Source: Nocardioides sp. ChNu-153
GTDB lineage: Bacteria > Actinomycetota > Actinomycetes > Propionibacteriales > Nocardioidaceae
NCBI RefSeq assembly: GCF_030466625.1
Contig: NZ_JADEVT010000002.1
Coordinates: forward strand, 248,001-312,000
Reading direction: 5' to 3'
DNA length: 64,000 nt
Below, in pieces: positions 30,918 to 38,744 of this stretch. The first letter of the stretch is position 1, and every line of letters begins with the position of its first letter. The notes beneath the pieces were generated by a model. That model did not search any database. It saw only the letters and a program-made list of their open reading frames with translations, and was not told the origin of the DNA. A program made the translations under genes and the position numbers.

Positions 30918-32458
30918 CAGGCGACCTCCCCGTCCGCGAGGGGGCGGGGGCCGACGAGGTCGTGCGGGAGGCCCTGAGCGAGGGCCGCGCGGGCGTGCCC
31001 GCGCACCAGGTCGAGCACCTGCTGCACGTCGGCGAGCGTCGTCGCCGGGTTGAGCAGCGTCAGCTTGAGCCAGGTGCGCCCGTCGTACCGGGTGCGGGCC
31101 ACGGCGCCGAGGCCCGTGGCGTAGAGGCGGCCCCGGGCGCTCTCGTTGACGACGTCGAGCACGTCGTCGTCGACGTCGGACTCCACGAAGCGGAACAGCA
31201 CCGTCGACAGGTCGCCGTCGGGCACCACGCGGAAGTCGGGGTCGCCCACGAGGTCCTCCCGCACGCGGGCGGCGAGGTCGATGACCGTGTCGAGGAGCTC
31301 GCCGATGCGGTCCGGCCCGAGCGCGCGCAGCGTCGTCCAGAGCTTGAGCGCGTCGAAGCGCCGGGTCGTCTGCAGGCTCTTGTCGACCTGGTTGGGGATC
31401 TCGTCGACGACGTCGCTCGCGGGGTTGAGGTACGCCGCGTGGTGCGTCACGTGCCGCAGGGTCCGGCGGTCCGCCACGAGCACGGCGCTGCACGCGACCG
31501 GCTGGAAGAACGTCTTGTGGAAGTCGACGGTCACGGAGTCGGCGCGCTCGATGCCGGTGAGCAGGTGCCGGCGCCGACGGGAGGTGACGAGCCCCCCGCC
31601 GTACGCCGCGTCGACGTGGAACCACACCCCGTGCCGGCGGCACGCGCGGGCGACGGAGGCGAGCGGGTCGATGCAGCCGAGGTCGGTGGTGCCGGCCGTC
31701 GCGACGACGGCCATCACGGTGCGGCCCTCGGCGCGGAGCCGGGTGAGCACGCGGTCGAGGTCCTCGACGTCGAGCCGGCCCTGGGCGTCGACGTCCGTGT
31801 GCACGACGGCGTCCTCCCCGAGCCCGAGCACCATGGCCGCCTTGCGGCTCGAGAAGTGGGCGTTGGCCGAGGCCACGATCCGCAGGTCGGCCAGGTCGGC
31901 GCCGCCCGCCAGGGCCTCGCCGCGCGCCAGCAGGAGCGCCTGCAGGTTCGACTGGGTGCCGCCCGTGGTGAAGATGCCGTCGGCGTCCCGCGGCAGGCCG
32001 ATGCGGCGGGCCGTCCACGCGAGGAGGTGGCGCTCCATGTGGGTGGCGGTGCCGGACTGGTCCCAGGTGTCGAGCGAGGAGTTCACGGCGACCGCGATGA
32101 CGTCGCCGATGACCGCGGGCAGCGCGACCGGGCAGTTGAGGTGGGCCTGGTAGTGCGGGTGGTGGAACCAGACCGCGTGGTCGAGGTACACCCGCCGTAC
32201 CTCCTCCAGCACCTCCGCGGTGCTCGCGAGGGGGGCGTCGAGGTCGACCTCGGCCACCAGGGCGGCGGCCTCGGTGGGGGAGACGCCGGACAGCGGCTGG
32301 CGCACGCTGCCGAAGGCGCGCGCGAGCAGGTCGCGCGTCGCGTCGAGCTGGGTGCCGAGGTCGTCGGCGGACGTCGCGTCGAGGAGTGCAGCGAGGGGGC
32401 GCTGCCGGTCGACGCCCGGGGACGGGGGGACCACGGGGGTGGTGGGTGCCGAGCTCAC
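30917..32458 (-). CDS. desA: PLP-dependent group II decarboxylase (lysine decarboxylase, DesA-like)
   Basis: 513 residues. Converts lysine to cadaverine, the first step of desferrioxamine synthesis; this substrate is inferred from context. The PLP lysine is K315 in VDFHKTFFQP, with Asp283 in HVDAAYGG holding the pyridine nitrogen and TGGTQSNLQAL near residue 165 binding phosphate. GTG start with AGGAGG 5 nt upstream. It is the first gene of the operon, preceded by an iron box 21 bp upstream. Confidence 0.9.
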   Translation of the reverse strand: MSSAPTTPVVPPSPGVDRQRPLAALLDATSADDLGTQLDATRDLLARAFGSVRQPLSGVSPTEAAALVAEVDLDAPLASTAEVLEEVRRVYLDHAVWFHHPHYQAHLNCPVALPAVIGDVIAVAVNSSLDTWDQSGTATHMERHLLAWTARRIGLPRDADGIFTTGGTQSNLQALLLARGEALAGGADLADLRIVASANAHFSSRKAAMVLGLGEDAVVHTDVDAQGRLDVEDLDRVLTRLRAEGRTVMAVVATAGTTDLGCIDPLASVARACRRHGVWFHVDAAYGGGLVTSRRRRHLLTGIERADSVTVDFHKTFFQPVACSAVLVADRRTLRHVTHHAAYLNPASDVVDEIPNQVDKSLQTTRRFDALKLWTTLRALGPDRIGELLDTVIDLAARVREDLVGDPDFRVVPDGDLSTVLFRFVESDVDDDVLDVVNESARGRLYATGLGAVARTRYDGRTWLKLTLLNPATTLADVQQVLDLVRGHARAALAQGLPHDLVGPRPLADGEVA

Positions 32459-32478
32459 GCAGACCTCCTGGGAGTGGA

Positions 32479-32497
32479 TTAGGCAAGGCTCACCTAA
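32479..32497. promoter_or_regulatory. IdeR/DmdR1-type iron box before desA
   Basis: TTAGGCAAGGCTCACCTAA (19 bp) closely matches the actinobacterial iron box consensus TTAGGTTAGGCTAACCTAA, with perfect outer TTAGG/CCTAA arms. It lies 21 bp upstream of the desA start, so a Fe2+-loaded DtxR-family repressor should shut off desABCD in iron-rich conditions. The repressor gene is outside the window. Confidence 0.9.
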
Positions 32498-32676
32498 CCG
32501 TACGGGAGGTCCCGGGTGTCAAGTCGAGTGAGGCAGGCCACTGGTGGTCCGCCGCGAGTTGAGCCACAATGGCCGACGGAACCACGCACAATCACACACG
32601 TGTCATCTCGATCACCTCGATCCTCCACGCGAGACCGCTGGGGAAGGCGTAGCTCGCCGAGGACGAAGGAGATCCG

Positions 32677-33195
32677 ATGACCAACCACAGCACCGTTCGC
32701 GCCGCGACCCGGGGCGTCCTCTACGTGCACTCAGCGCCGTCCGCGCTCTGCCCGCACGTCGAGTGGGCCGTCGCGGGCGTCCTCGGCGTGCCCGTGAACC
32801 TCGACTGGACCCCCCAGCCCGCGCAGGCCGGCACCTACCGCGCCGAGCTGTCGTGGACGGGCGCCGTCGGTTCTGCCGCTCGGGTCGTCTCCGCCCTCCG
32901 GGGCTGGGAGCACCTGCGCTTCGAGATCACCGAGGAGCCGTCCTCCGGCGCCGAGGGCAGCCGCTTCTCCGCCACCCCCGAGCTCGGCATCTTCCACGCC
33001 GTCACCGGCGTGCACGGCGACATCCTCATCCCCGAGGACCGGCTGAAGGCCGCCGTGCTCAAGTCGGCGCTGGGGGAGGCCGACGTCCTCGACGAGATCG
33101 ACCGCCTCCTCGGCAAGCCGTGGGACGACGAGCTCGAGACGTTTCGCCACGCCGGCGACGGCGCTCCCGTGAGGTGGCTGCACCAGGTGGTGTGA
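32677..33195 (+). CDS. DUF3145 domain protein
   Basis: 172 residues. TRGVLYVHSAPSALCPHVEWAVAGVLGVPVNLDW ... YRAELSWTG and WEHLRFEITEEPS are the DUF3145 signatures; the tail ends WLHQVV as usual. Actinobacteria-specific, cytosolic, function unknown, and very often placed next to fatty acid synthesis genes, as here (convergent with accD). ATG with AAGGAG 7 nt upstream. The 200-bp gap to desA holds its promoter and the iron box; no other signal recognised there. Confidence 0.9.
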   Translation: MTNHSTVRAATRGVLYVHSAPSALCPHVEWAVAGVLGVPVNLDWTPQPAQAGTYRAELSWTGAVGSAARVVSALRGWEHLRFEITEEPSSGAEGSRFSATPELGIFHAVTGVHGDILIPEDRLKAAVLKSALGEADVLDEIDRLLGKPWDDELETFRHAGDGAPVRWLHQVV

Positions 33196-33213
33196 CCCTC
33201 CACCCGCGACGCG

Positions 33214-33250
33214 GAACGGCGGCTCCCGAGGCTCTCGGGGGCCGCCGTTC
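33214..33250. terminator. Bidirectional hairpin between DUF3145 gene and accD
   Basis: 17-bp stem (33214-33230 with 33234-33250, one G-T pair) and a 3-nt loop, in the 101-bp convergent gap. It can end both transcripts. No long T-run. Confidence 0.8.
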
Positions 33251-33296
33251 GTCGTGCGGGGTGGTGCCGGGGTGGTGCCGTGCCGGGGTGGGTGGG

Positions 33297-34781
33297 TCAG
33301 AGCGGGATGTTGCCGTGCGCGCCCCGGCGCACGCCCGAGGTCTGCACCTCGACGTCGATCGCCGCGGCGAGCGCGGTGCGGGTGCGGGACGGCTCCACGA
33401 TCTCGTCGACGACGCCGATCTCCACGGCCTTGTCGACACCGCCCGCGATCCGCTCGTGCTCGGCGGCCAGCTCCGCCTCGACCTGCTCGCGCATGTCGGG
33501 CGGCACCTCCGCCAGCTTGCGGCGGTGCAGGATCCGGATGGCCGCGACGGCCCCCATGACCGCCACCTCGGCGCCCGGCCAGGCCATCACCCTCGTCGCG
33601 CCGAGCGAGCGCGAGTTCATGGCGATGTAGGCGCCGCCGTACGTCTTGCGGGTCACCAGCGTCACCCGGGGCACGACGCACTCGGCGAAGGCGTGCAGCA
33701 GCTTCGCGCCGCGGCGCACGACGCCGTCCCACTCCTGCCCCACGCCGGGCAGGTAGCCGGGCACGTCGACGACGACCACGAGCGGCACGCCGAAGGCGTC
33801 GCAGAGCCGCACGAAGCGCGACGCCTTCTCGGCCGACAGCGAGTCGAGGCAGCCGCCGAGGCGCAGCGGGTTGTTCGCGACGACGCCGACGGTGCGGCCA
33901 CCGAGGCGACCGAGCGAGGTGACGACGTTCGGCGCCCAGCGGGGGTGGAGCTCGAGCGCGGTGCCCTCGTCGAGGATGCCCTCGATGAGGGGGTGCACAT
34001 CGTACGCCCGCTTGCGCGACTCCGGCAGGAGGTCGGCGAGGTCGGTGTCCTCGACGTCCTCGGGGCGCAGGGTGCCCTGGCCGCCGAGCAGCGAGGCGGT
34101 GGCCCGCGCGTGCTCGAGGGCGTCCTCCTCGGTGTCGGCGAGGAGGTGCACGACACCGGAGCGGCGCCCGTGCGGCTCCGGGCCGCCGAGCCGCAGCATG
34201 TCGACGTCCTCGCCCGTCACGGAGCGGACGACCTCGGGACCGGTGACGAAGATCCGCCCCTCGGGCCCGAGCACGACGACGTCGGTGAGGGCGGGACCGT
34301 ACGCCGCGCCGCCCGCGGCGGGACCGAGCACCACGGAGATCTGCGGGATGCGGCCCGAGGCCTGCGTCATGATCGCGAAGATGCGGCCCACGGCGTGCAG
34401 CGAGGCCACGCCCTCGGCGAGCCGGGCGCCGCCCGAGTGCCACAGCCCGATGATCGGGACGCCGTCGGTCAGCGCCCGCTGGTACGCCGTCATCACGACC
34501 TGGCAGCCGTCGGTGCCCATGGCGCCGCCCATGACGGTGGCGTCGGAGCAGAACGCGACCACGCGGGTGCCGCGCACCGTGCCGGTCGCGGCGAGCATGC
34601 CCGACAGGTCGTCCGGCGTCAGCAGCTCCAGCGAGCCCTCGTCGAGCAGCGCCGTGAGGCGGTGCAGCGGGTTGCGCGGGTCCTGCTCGCGCGGCACCTT
34701 CGGCTTCTGCGCCCGCGGGACGCTGCCCGCGGCCACGGGTGCGGCGGCCGGCTCGGTGGCAGGGGCGACGGTCGGGGTCAT
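33297..34781 (-). CDS. accD: Acyl-CoA carboxylase carboxyltransferase (beta) subunit
   Basis: 494 residues of the AccD/PccB carboxyltransferase family. N-terminal half: LWHSGGARLAEGVASL, VLGPAAGGAAYGPALTD; C-terminal half: VVVVDVPGYLPGVGQEWDGVVRRGAKLL and RKTYGGAYIAMNSRSLGATRVMAWPGAEVAVMGA. It moves CO2 from biotin to acetyl-CoA or propionyl-CoA, and its place after fabF supports acetyl-CoA for malonyl-CoA supply. The biotin carboxylase (alpha) gene is not in the window. ATG shares a base with the fabF stop. An Ala/Pro-rich extension of 30 residues starts the protein. Confidence 0.9.
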   Translation of the reverse strand: MTPTVAPATEPAAAPVAAGSVPRAQKPKVPREQDPRNPLHRLTALLDEGSLELLTPDDLSGMLAATGTVRGTRVVAFCSDATVMGGAMGTDGCQVVMTAYQRALTDGVPIIGLWHSGGARLAEGVASLHAVGRIFAIMTQASGRIPQISVVLGPAAGGAAYGPALTDVVVLGPEGRIFVTGPEVVRSVTGEDVDMLRLGGPEPHGRRSGVVHLLADTEEDALEHARATASLLGGQGTLRPEDVEDTDLADLLPESRKRAYDVHPLIEGILDEGTALELHPRWAPNVVTSLGRLGGRTVGVVANNPLRLGGCLDSLSAEKASRFVRLCDAFGVPLVVVVDVPGYLPGVGQEWDGVVRRGAKLLHAFAECVVPRVTLVTRKTYGGAYIAMNSRSLGATRVMAWPGAEVAVMGAVAAIRILHRRKLAEVPPDMREQVEAELAAEHERIAGGVDKAVEIGVVDEIVEPSRTRTALAAAIDVEVQTSGVRRGAHGNIPL

Positions 34782-36028
34782 CAGGCGCTCCGGAAGGCGA
34801 TGGCGACGTTGTGGCCGCCGAAGCCGAACGAGTTGTTGAGCGCGGCGATGTCCCCGGCCGGCAGGTCGCGGGTCTTGTCCGCGAGGTCCAGGCCGACGTC
34901 CTCGGGGTCGGTGAGGTTGATCGTGCCGGGCACCGTGCGGTGGTGCAGGGCCAGCACGGTCGCGACCGACTCCAGGGCGCCCGCGGCGCCGAGCAGGTGC
35001 CCGGTCATCGACTTCGTCGAGGTGACCACGGCACCGCCGGCCGCGTCGCCGAGGGCGTTGCGGATGGCGAGCGCCTCGGCCACGTCGCCCTGCGGCGTCG
35101 AGGTGGCGTGGGCGTTGATGTGGAGCACGTCGCCGGCCGCCAGGTCGCCCTCGACGAGGGCGCGCTTCATCGCCCGGGTCGCGCCGAGACCGGCGGGGTC
35201 GGGCTGCGCGATGTCGTGCGAGTCGGCGGTGATCGCGGCGCCGGCCACCTCGGCGTACACCCGCGCGCCGCGAGCGGCGGCGTGCTCGGCGGACTCGAGG
35301 ACGAGCACCGCCGCGCCCTCGCCGAGGACGAAGCCGTCGCGGCCCTTGTCCCACGGCCGGGAGGCCCCGGCAGGGTCGTCGTTGCGCTTCGACAGCGCCA
35401 TCATCTGGCCGAACGCGGCCATCGGCAGCGGGTGGACCGCTGCCTCGGTGCCGCCGACGAGGACGACGTCGGCGCGGCCCAGGCGGATGAGGTCGACGCC
35501 GAGGGCGATCGACTCGTTGCCCGAGGCGCAGGCCGAGACGGGCGTGTGCACGCCGGCCTTGGCGTTGAACCGCAGGCCCACCGCGGCCGCGGGGCCGTTC
35601 GGCATGAGCATCGGGATCGCCAGCGGCGAGACCCGGCGGGGGCCCGCGGCGAGCAGGTTGTCGTAGTTGGAGAGCAGCGTGGTGACGCCGCCGATCCCCG
35701 AGGCGACGGCCACGGCCAGCCGCTCGGGGTCGACGTCGACCTCGCCCGCCGGGCCCGTGAACCCGGCGTCGGCCCACGCCTCGATCGCCGCGACCAGCGC
35801 GAGCTGGCCGGAGCGGTCGAGACGGCGGGCCTTGACGCGCTCCAGGACCTCCGTCGGCTCGACGGCGACCTGGGCCGCGATGCGCGCGCCCAGCGGCTCC
35901 GCCCACTCCTCGGTGAGCTGCCGGACCCCGGAGCGGCCCTCGAGGAGGGCGCTCCAGGTGCTGGCGACGTCACCACCGACGGGAGAGGTGGCGCCCAGTC
36001 CAGTGACGACGACTCGGGTGCTGGTCAT
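34781..36028 (-). CDS. fabF: 3-oxoacyl-ACP synthase II (FabF)
   Basis: 415 residues. Elongating ketosynthase of type II FAS. Catalytic Cys167 is in TPVSACASGNESI; the two His are in INAHATSTPQGD and SFGFGGHNVAI; the conserved Lys in STKSMTGHLLGA. Starts at ATG 36028 with GGGAACCCCCC, a weak ribosome site, 55 bp after acpP. Length fits family. It works in the cytosol with AcpP, FabD and FabH encoded upstream. Confidence 0.95.
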   Translation of the reverse strand: MTSTRVVVTGLGATSPVGGDVASTWSALLEGRSGVRQLTEEWAEPLGARIAAQVAVEPTEVLERVKARRLDRSGQLALVAAIEAWADAGFTGPAGEVDVDPERLAVAVASGIGGVTTLLSNYDNLLAAGPRRVSPLAIPMLMPNGPAAAVGLRFNAKAGVHTPVSACASGNESIALGVDLIRLGRADVVLVGGTEAAVHPLPMAAFGQMMALSKRNDDPAGASRPWDKGRDGFVLGEGAAVLVLESAEHAAARGARVYAEVAGAAITADSHDIAQPDPAGLGATRAMKRALVEGDLAAGDVLHINAHATSTPQGDVAEALAIRNALGDAAGGAVVTSTKSMTGHLLGAAGALESVATVLALHHRTVPGTINLTDPEDVGLDLADKTRDLPAGDIAALNNSFGFGGHNVAIAFRSA

Positions 36029-36083
36029 GGGGGGTTCCCTTCGCTGGTGGGGGTACGGCGGACGCGCGCGGTGGGCGGGAGCC

Positions 36084-36326
36084 TCAGAGGCGGTTCTCGA
36101 TGAAGCTGACGGCGTCGCCGACGGTCTTCAGGTTCTTGACCTCGTCGTCGGGGATGGTGACGCCGAACTTCTCCTCGGCGGCGACGACGACCTCGACCAT
36201 GGAGAGCGAGTCGACGTCGAGGTCGTCGACGAACGACTTGTCGAGCTGGACGTCGTCGGCCGGGATGCCGGCGACCTCGTTGACGATGTCGGCGAGGTCG
36301 GCGCGGATCTCATCGGTGCTGGGCAT
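36084..36326 (-). CDS. acpP: Acyl carrier protein
   Basis: 80 residues, acidic, four-helix. Ser40 in DDLDVDSLSMVEVV is the phosphopantetheine site. Carries growing fatty acyl chains between FabD, FabH and FabF. AGAGGAAGC upstream serves as ribosome binding site for ATG 36326. Located between fabH and fabF as in other actinobacteria. Confidence 0.96.
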   Translation of the reverse strand: MPSTDEIRADLADIVNEVAGIPADDVQLDKSFVDDLDVDSLSMVEVVVAAEEKFGVTIPDDEVKNLKTVGDAVSFIENRL

Positions 36327-36382
36327 GGTGCTTCCTCTCGGTCGGGACCGGGGCGCGGGGTGCGTCCCCGTGGTCGCGGGGT

Positions 36383-36430
36383 GGTGCAGGGGGTTGGTGC
36401 AGGGGGTTGGTGCAGGGGTGGTGCAGGGGT
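36383..36430. repeat. Short tandem repeats between fabH and acpP
   Basis: ggtgcagggggtt twice (36383-36395, 36396-36408) and then ggtgcaggggt twice (36409-36419, 36420-36430). It fills the middle of the 147-bp gap between fabH and acpP; the transcribed strand reads as C-rich repeats. Function unknown; could tune transcript stability between the two genes. Confidence 0.75.
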
Positions 36431-36473
36431 GGTGGTGCCGGCGGGAGCGGCCGGCGGACCGGACGCTCCCGCC

Positions 36474-37481
36474 TCAGGGGAGGACGACGACCTGGGCGGC
36501 GTACGCCAGGCCGGCGCCGAAGGCGATGAGGAGGGCGATGTCGCCGGAGCGTGCCTCGCCCTCGGCGATCATGCGCTCGAGCGCGAGGGGGACCGAGGCG
36601 GCGGAGGTGTTGCCCGCCTCGGCGATGTCGCGGGCGACGCGCACCGTGGCGGGCAGCTTCATCGTGCGCGCCATCGCGTCGGTGATGCGCATGTTGGCCT
36701 GGTGGGGCACGAACACGTCGAGGTCGTCGACCGTGATGCCGGCCCGGTCGAGGGCCTGCTGCGCCGTCTTGGCCATGGTGAAGGAGGCCCACCGGAACAC
36801 CGCGGCGCCCTGCATGGTCATGAAGGGGAAGGCCGGCTCGTCGGCGGCGAGCACGTCGCGCCAGTCGTCCTTCTGGCGGATCAGGTCGTACTGCTCGCCG
36901 TCGGAGCCCCACACGACGGGGCCGATCGCGGGCGTCTCGGACGGGCCCACGACGACGGCGCCGGCGCCGTCCGCGAAGATGAACGCGGTGCCGCGGTCGG
37001 TCGGGTCGGTCATGTCGGAGAGCCGCTCGACGCCGACGACCAGCACGTGGCGGGCGGAGCCGGCCCGCACCATGTCGGAGGCCAGGGCCACGCCGTGGCA
37101 GAAGCCCGCGCAGGCGGCGGAGACGTCGAACGCCGCGGCCTGGTCGGTGCCGAGCCGGTGGGCGATGGCGGCCGCGGCCGACGGCAGGTTGAGCATGTGG
37201 CTGACGGTCGCGACCACGACGCAGTCGACCTGGCGGGCGTCGATGCCGGCCTGCGCGAGCGCGGCCCGGGAGGCCTCGACCGACATCATCTCGATCGTCT
37301 CGTCGGCGTCGGCCCAGCGGCGGCTGCGGATGCCGCTGCGCTGCTGGATCCACTCGTCGCTGGAGTCGATCGCGTCGACGACCTCGCTGTTGGGCACCAC
37401 GCGGCGCGGGCGGTAGGCGCCGACGCCGAGGATGCGCGCGTGGGGGGACCCGGAGCCGGCCTCGAGGGCGAGCCCGGTCAT
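36474..37481 (-). CDS. fabH: 3-oxoacyl-ACP synthase III (FabH)
   Basis: 335 residues. Starts fatty acid synthesis by joining acyl-CoA with malonyl-ACP. Catalytic Cys124 in FDVSAACAGFCHGV; His in VFVPHQANMRI and Asn in AEAGNTSAASVP complete the triad. ILGVGAYRPRRVVPNSEV is the normal N-terminus after a 17-residue extension. ATG overlaps the fabD stop. Whether it prefers branched-chain primers, as usual in actinobacteria, cannot be read. Confidence 0.95.
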   Translation of the reverse strand: MTGLALEAGSGSPHARILGVGAYRPRRVVPNSEVVDAIDSSDEWIQQRSGIRSRRWADADETIEMMSVEASRAALAQAGIDARQVDCVVVATVSHMLNLPSAAAAIAHRLGTDQAAAFDVSAACAGFCHGVALASDMVRAGSARHVLVVGVERLSDMTDPTDRGTAFIFADGAGAVVVGPSETPAIGPVVWGSDGEQYDLIRQKDDWRDVLAADEPAFPFMTMQGAAVFRWASFTMAKTAQQALDRAGITVDDLDVFVPHQANMRITDAMARTMKLPATVRVARDIAEAGNTSAASVPLALERMIAEGEARSGDIALLIAFGAGLAYAAQVVVLP

Positions 37482-38665
37482 CAGGCGGCGCCCGCGGGGT
37501 GCAGGCGGAGCAGGGGCTGACCGGGGGAGACGAGGTCGCCGTCCTCCACGAGCCACTCGACGACGTGCCCGCCGTGGGCCGCGGTGACCGGCGTGCGGTC
37601 GCGCAGGGACACGATCGAGCCGATCGTGGCGTGGGGCGCGAGCAGGTCGGCGGCGCCGGCCTGCTCGTCGCGCTCGAAGGTGCCCTTGGCCGGGGCGACG
37701 ACCATCCGCCACGTCGGCGTCGTGGAGATGAGGGAGCGCTCGCCGTGCTTGCGCACGAACGCGCGGGCGTCGTCGAGCTGGTCGGGGGTGTTGAGCGCGA
37801 ACGTCTCGACGCCCTTCATGGCCCGCTTGGCGATGCCGGTGAGGGTGCCGGCCGGCGGCATCTCGAGCACGCCGGTGACGCCGAGGTCGAGCATCGTCTC
37901 CATGCACAGGTCCCAGCGCACGGGGTTGGCGATCTGGGTGACGATGCGCCGCAGCACGTCCTGGCCGTCGTGGACGACCCGGCCGTCGCGGTTCGAGATC
38001 ACCGGGATGCGCGAGTCGTGCGTCGTGACGGCGGCGGCGAGGGCACCGAGGCGGTCGACGGCCGGGGCCATGTGGTGGGTGTGGAACGCGCCGGCCACGC
38101 TGAGCGGGATGAGCCGGGCGCGGGTCGGCGGGTCGGCGGCGAGGGCGGCGAGCTGCTCCGTCGTACCGGCGGCGACCACCTGGCCGGGGCCGTTGTCGTT
38201 GGCGGCGACGAGGCCGTGGCGCTCCAGCGTCGCGAGCACGTCGTCGCGCTGGCCGCCCAGCACGGCCGTCATGCCGGTCGGCGTGGCCGCGGCGGCGGCC
38301 GCCATGGCCCGGCCGCGCTCCCGCACGAGCACCATCGCCTGCTCGGCGCTGATCGCCCGCGCGCCGGCGGCGGCGGCGAGCTCGCCCACGCTGTGGCCGA
38401 CGACGGCGCCCACGCGTGCGAAGGCGTCGGACGGGTGGGGGAAGAGCTCGAGCGCGGCCACGAGGCCGGCGGCGACGAGCAGCGGCTGGGCGATCGCGGT
38501 GTCGCGGATGGTCTCGGCGTCCGCCTCGGTGCCGTAGTGCGCGAGGTCGAGGTCGGCGACGCTGGCGAGGTAGTCGAAGCGGGTCGCGAACGTGGGGTCG
38601 GCGAGCCAGGGTCGGAGGAAACCGGGGGTCTGGGAGCCTTGGCCGGGGGCCAGTACGACGAGCAC
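37481..38665 (-). CDS. fabD: Malonyl-CoA:ACP transacylase FabD with C-terminal biotinyl/lipoyl-like domain
   Basis: 394 residues; FabD alone is about 310. Residues 1-310 are the transacylase: GQGSQTPG, nucleophile Ser92 in GHSVGELAAAA, His195 in GAFHTHHM. Residues 319-391 add a small beta-rich unit (WRMVVAPAKGTF ... LLAPHATIGSIVSLRDRTPVTAAHGGHVVEWLVEDGDLVSPGQPLLRLHP) that resembles a biotinyl/lipoyl hammerhead domain. The usual modified Lys (MKM or DKA) is replaced by AHGG. GTG start lies 6 nt after CACAGT and has no Shine-Dalgarno. First gene of the FAS operon. Confidence 0.9.
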   Translation of the reverse strand: MLVVLAPGQGSQTPGFLRPWLADPTFATRFDYLASVADLDLAHYGTEADAETIRDTAIAQPLLVAAGLVAALELFPHPSDAFARVGAVVGHSVGELAAAAGARAISAEQAMVLVRERGRAMAAAAAATPTGMTAVLGGQRDDVLATLERHGLVAANDNGPGQVVAAGTTEQLAALAADPPTRARLIPLSVAGAFHTHHMAPAVDRLGALAAAVTTHDSRIPVISNRDGRVVHDGQDVLRRIVTQIANPVRWDLCMETMLDLGVTGVLEMPPAGTLTGIAKRAMKGVETFALNTPDQLDDARAFVRKHGERSLISTTPTWRMVVAPAKGTFERDEQAGAADLLAPHATIGSIVSLRDRTPVTAAHGGHVVEWLVEDGDLVSPGQPLLRLHPAGAA

Positions 38666-38671
38666 GCCCCC

Positions 38672-38677
38672 ACTGTG
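38672..38677 (-). promoter_or_regulatory. Putative -10 box of fabD (leaderless)
   Basis: CACAGT on the minus strand, 6 nt before the fabD GTG, in the 79-bp gap after the regulator gene. The regulator probably binds near here. Confidence 0.4.
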
Positions 38678-38744
38678 CCTTGTGCCCTTCCCACCATTCA
38701 GGTCCGATGGTGACGAACTTGGGGCGGGCGACGTTGGAGGGACC

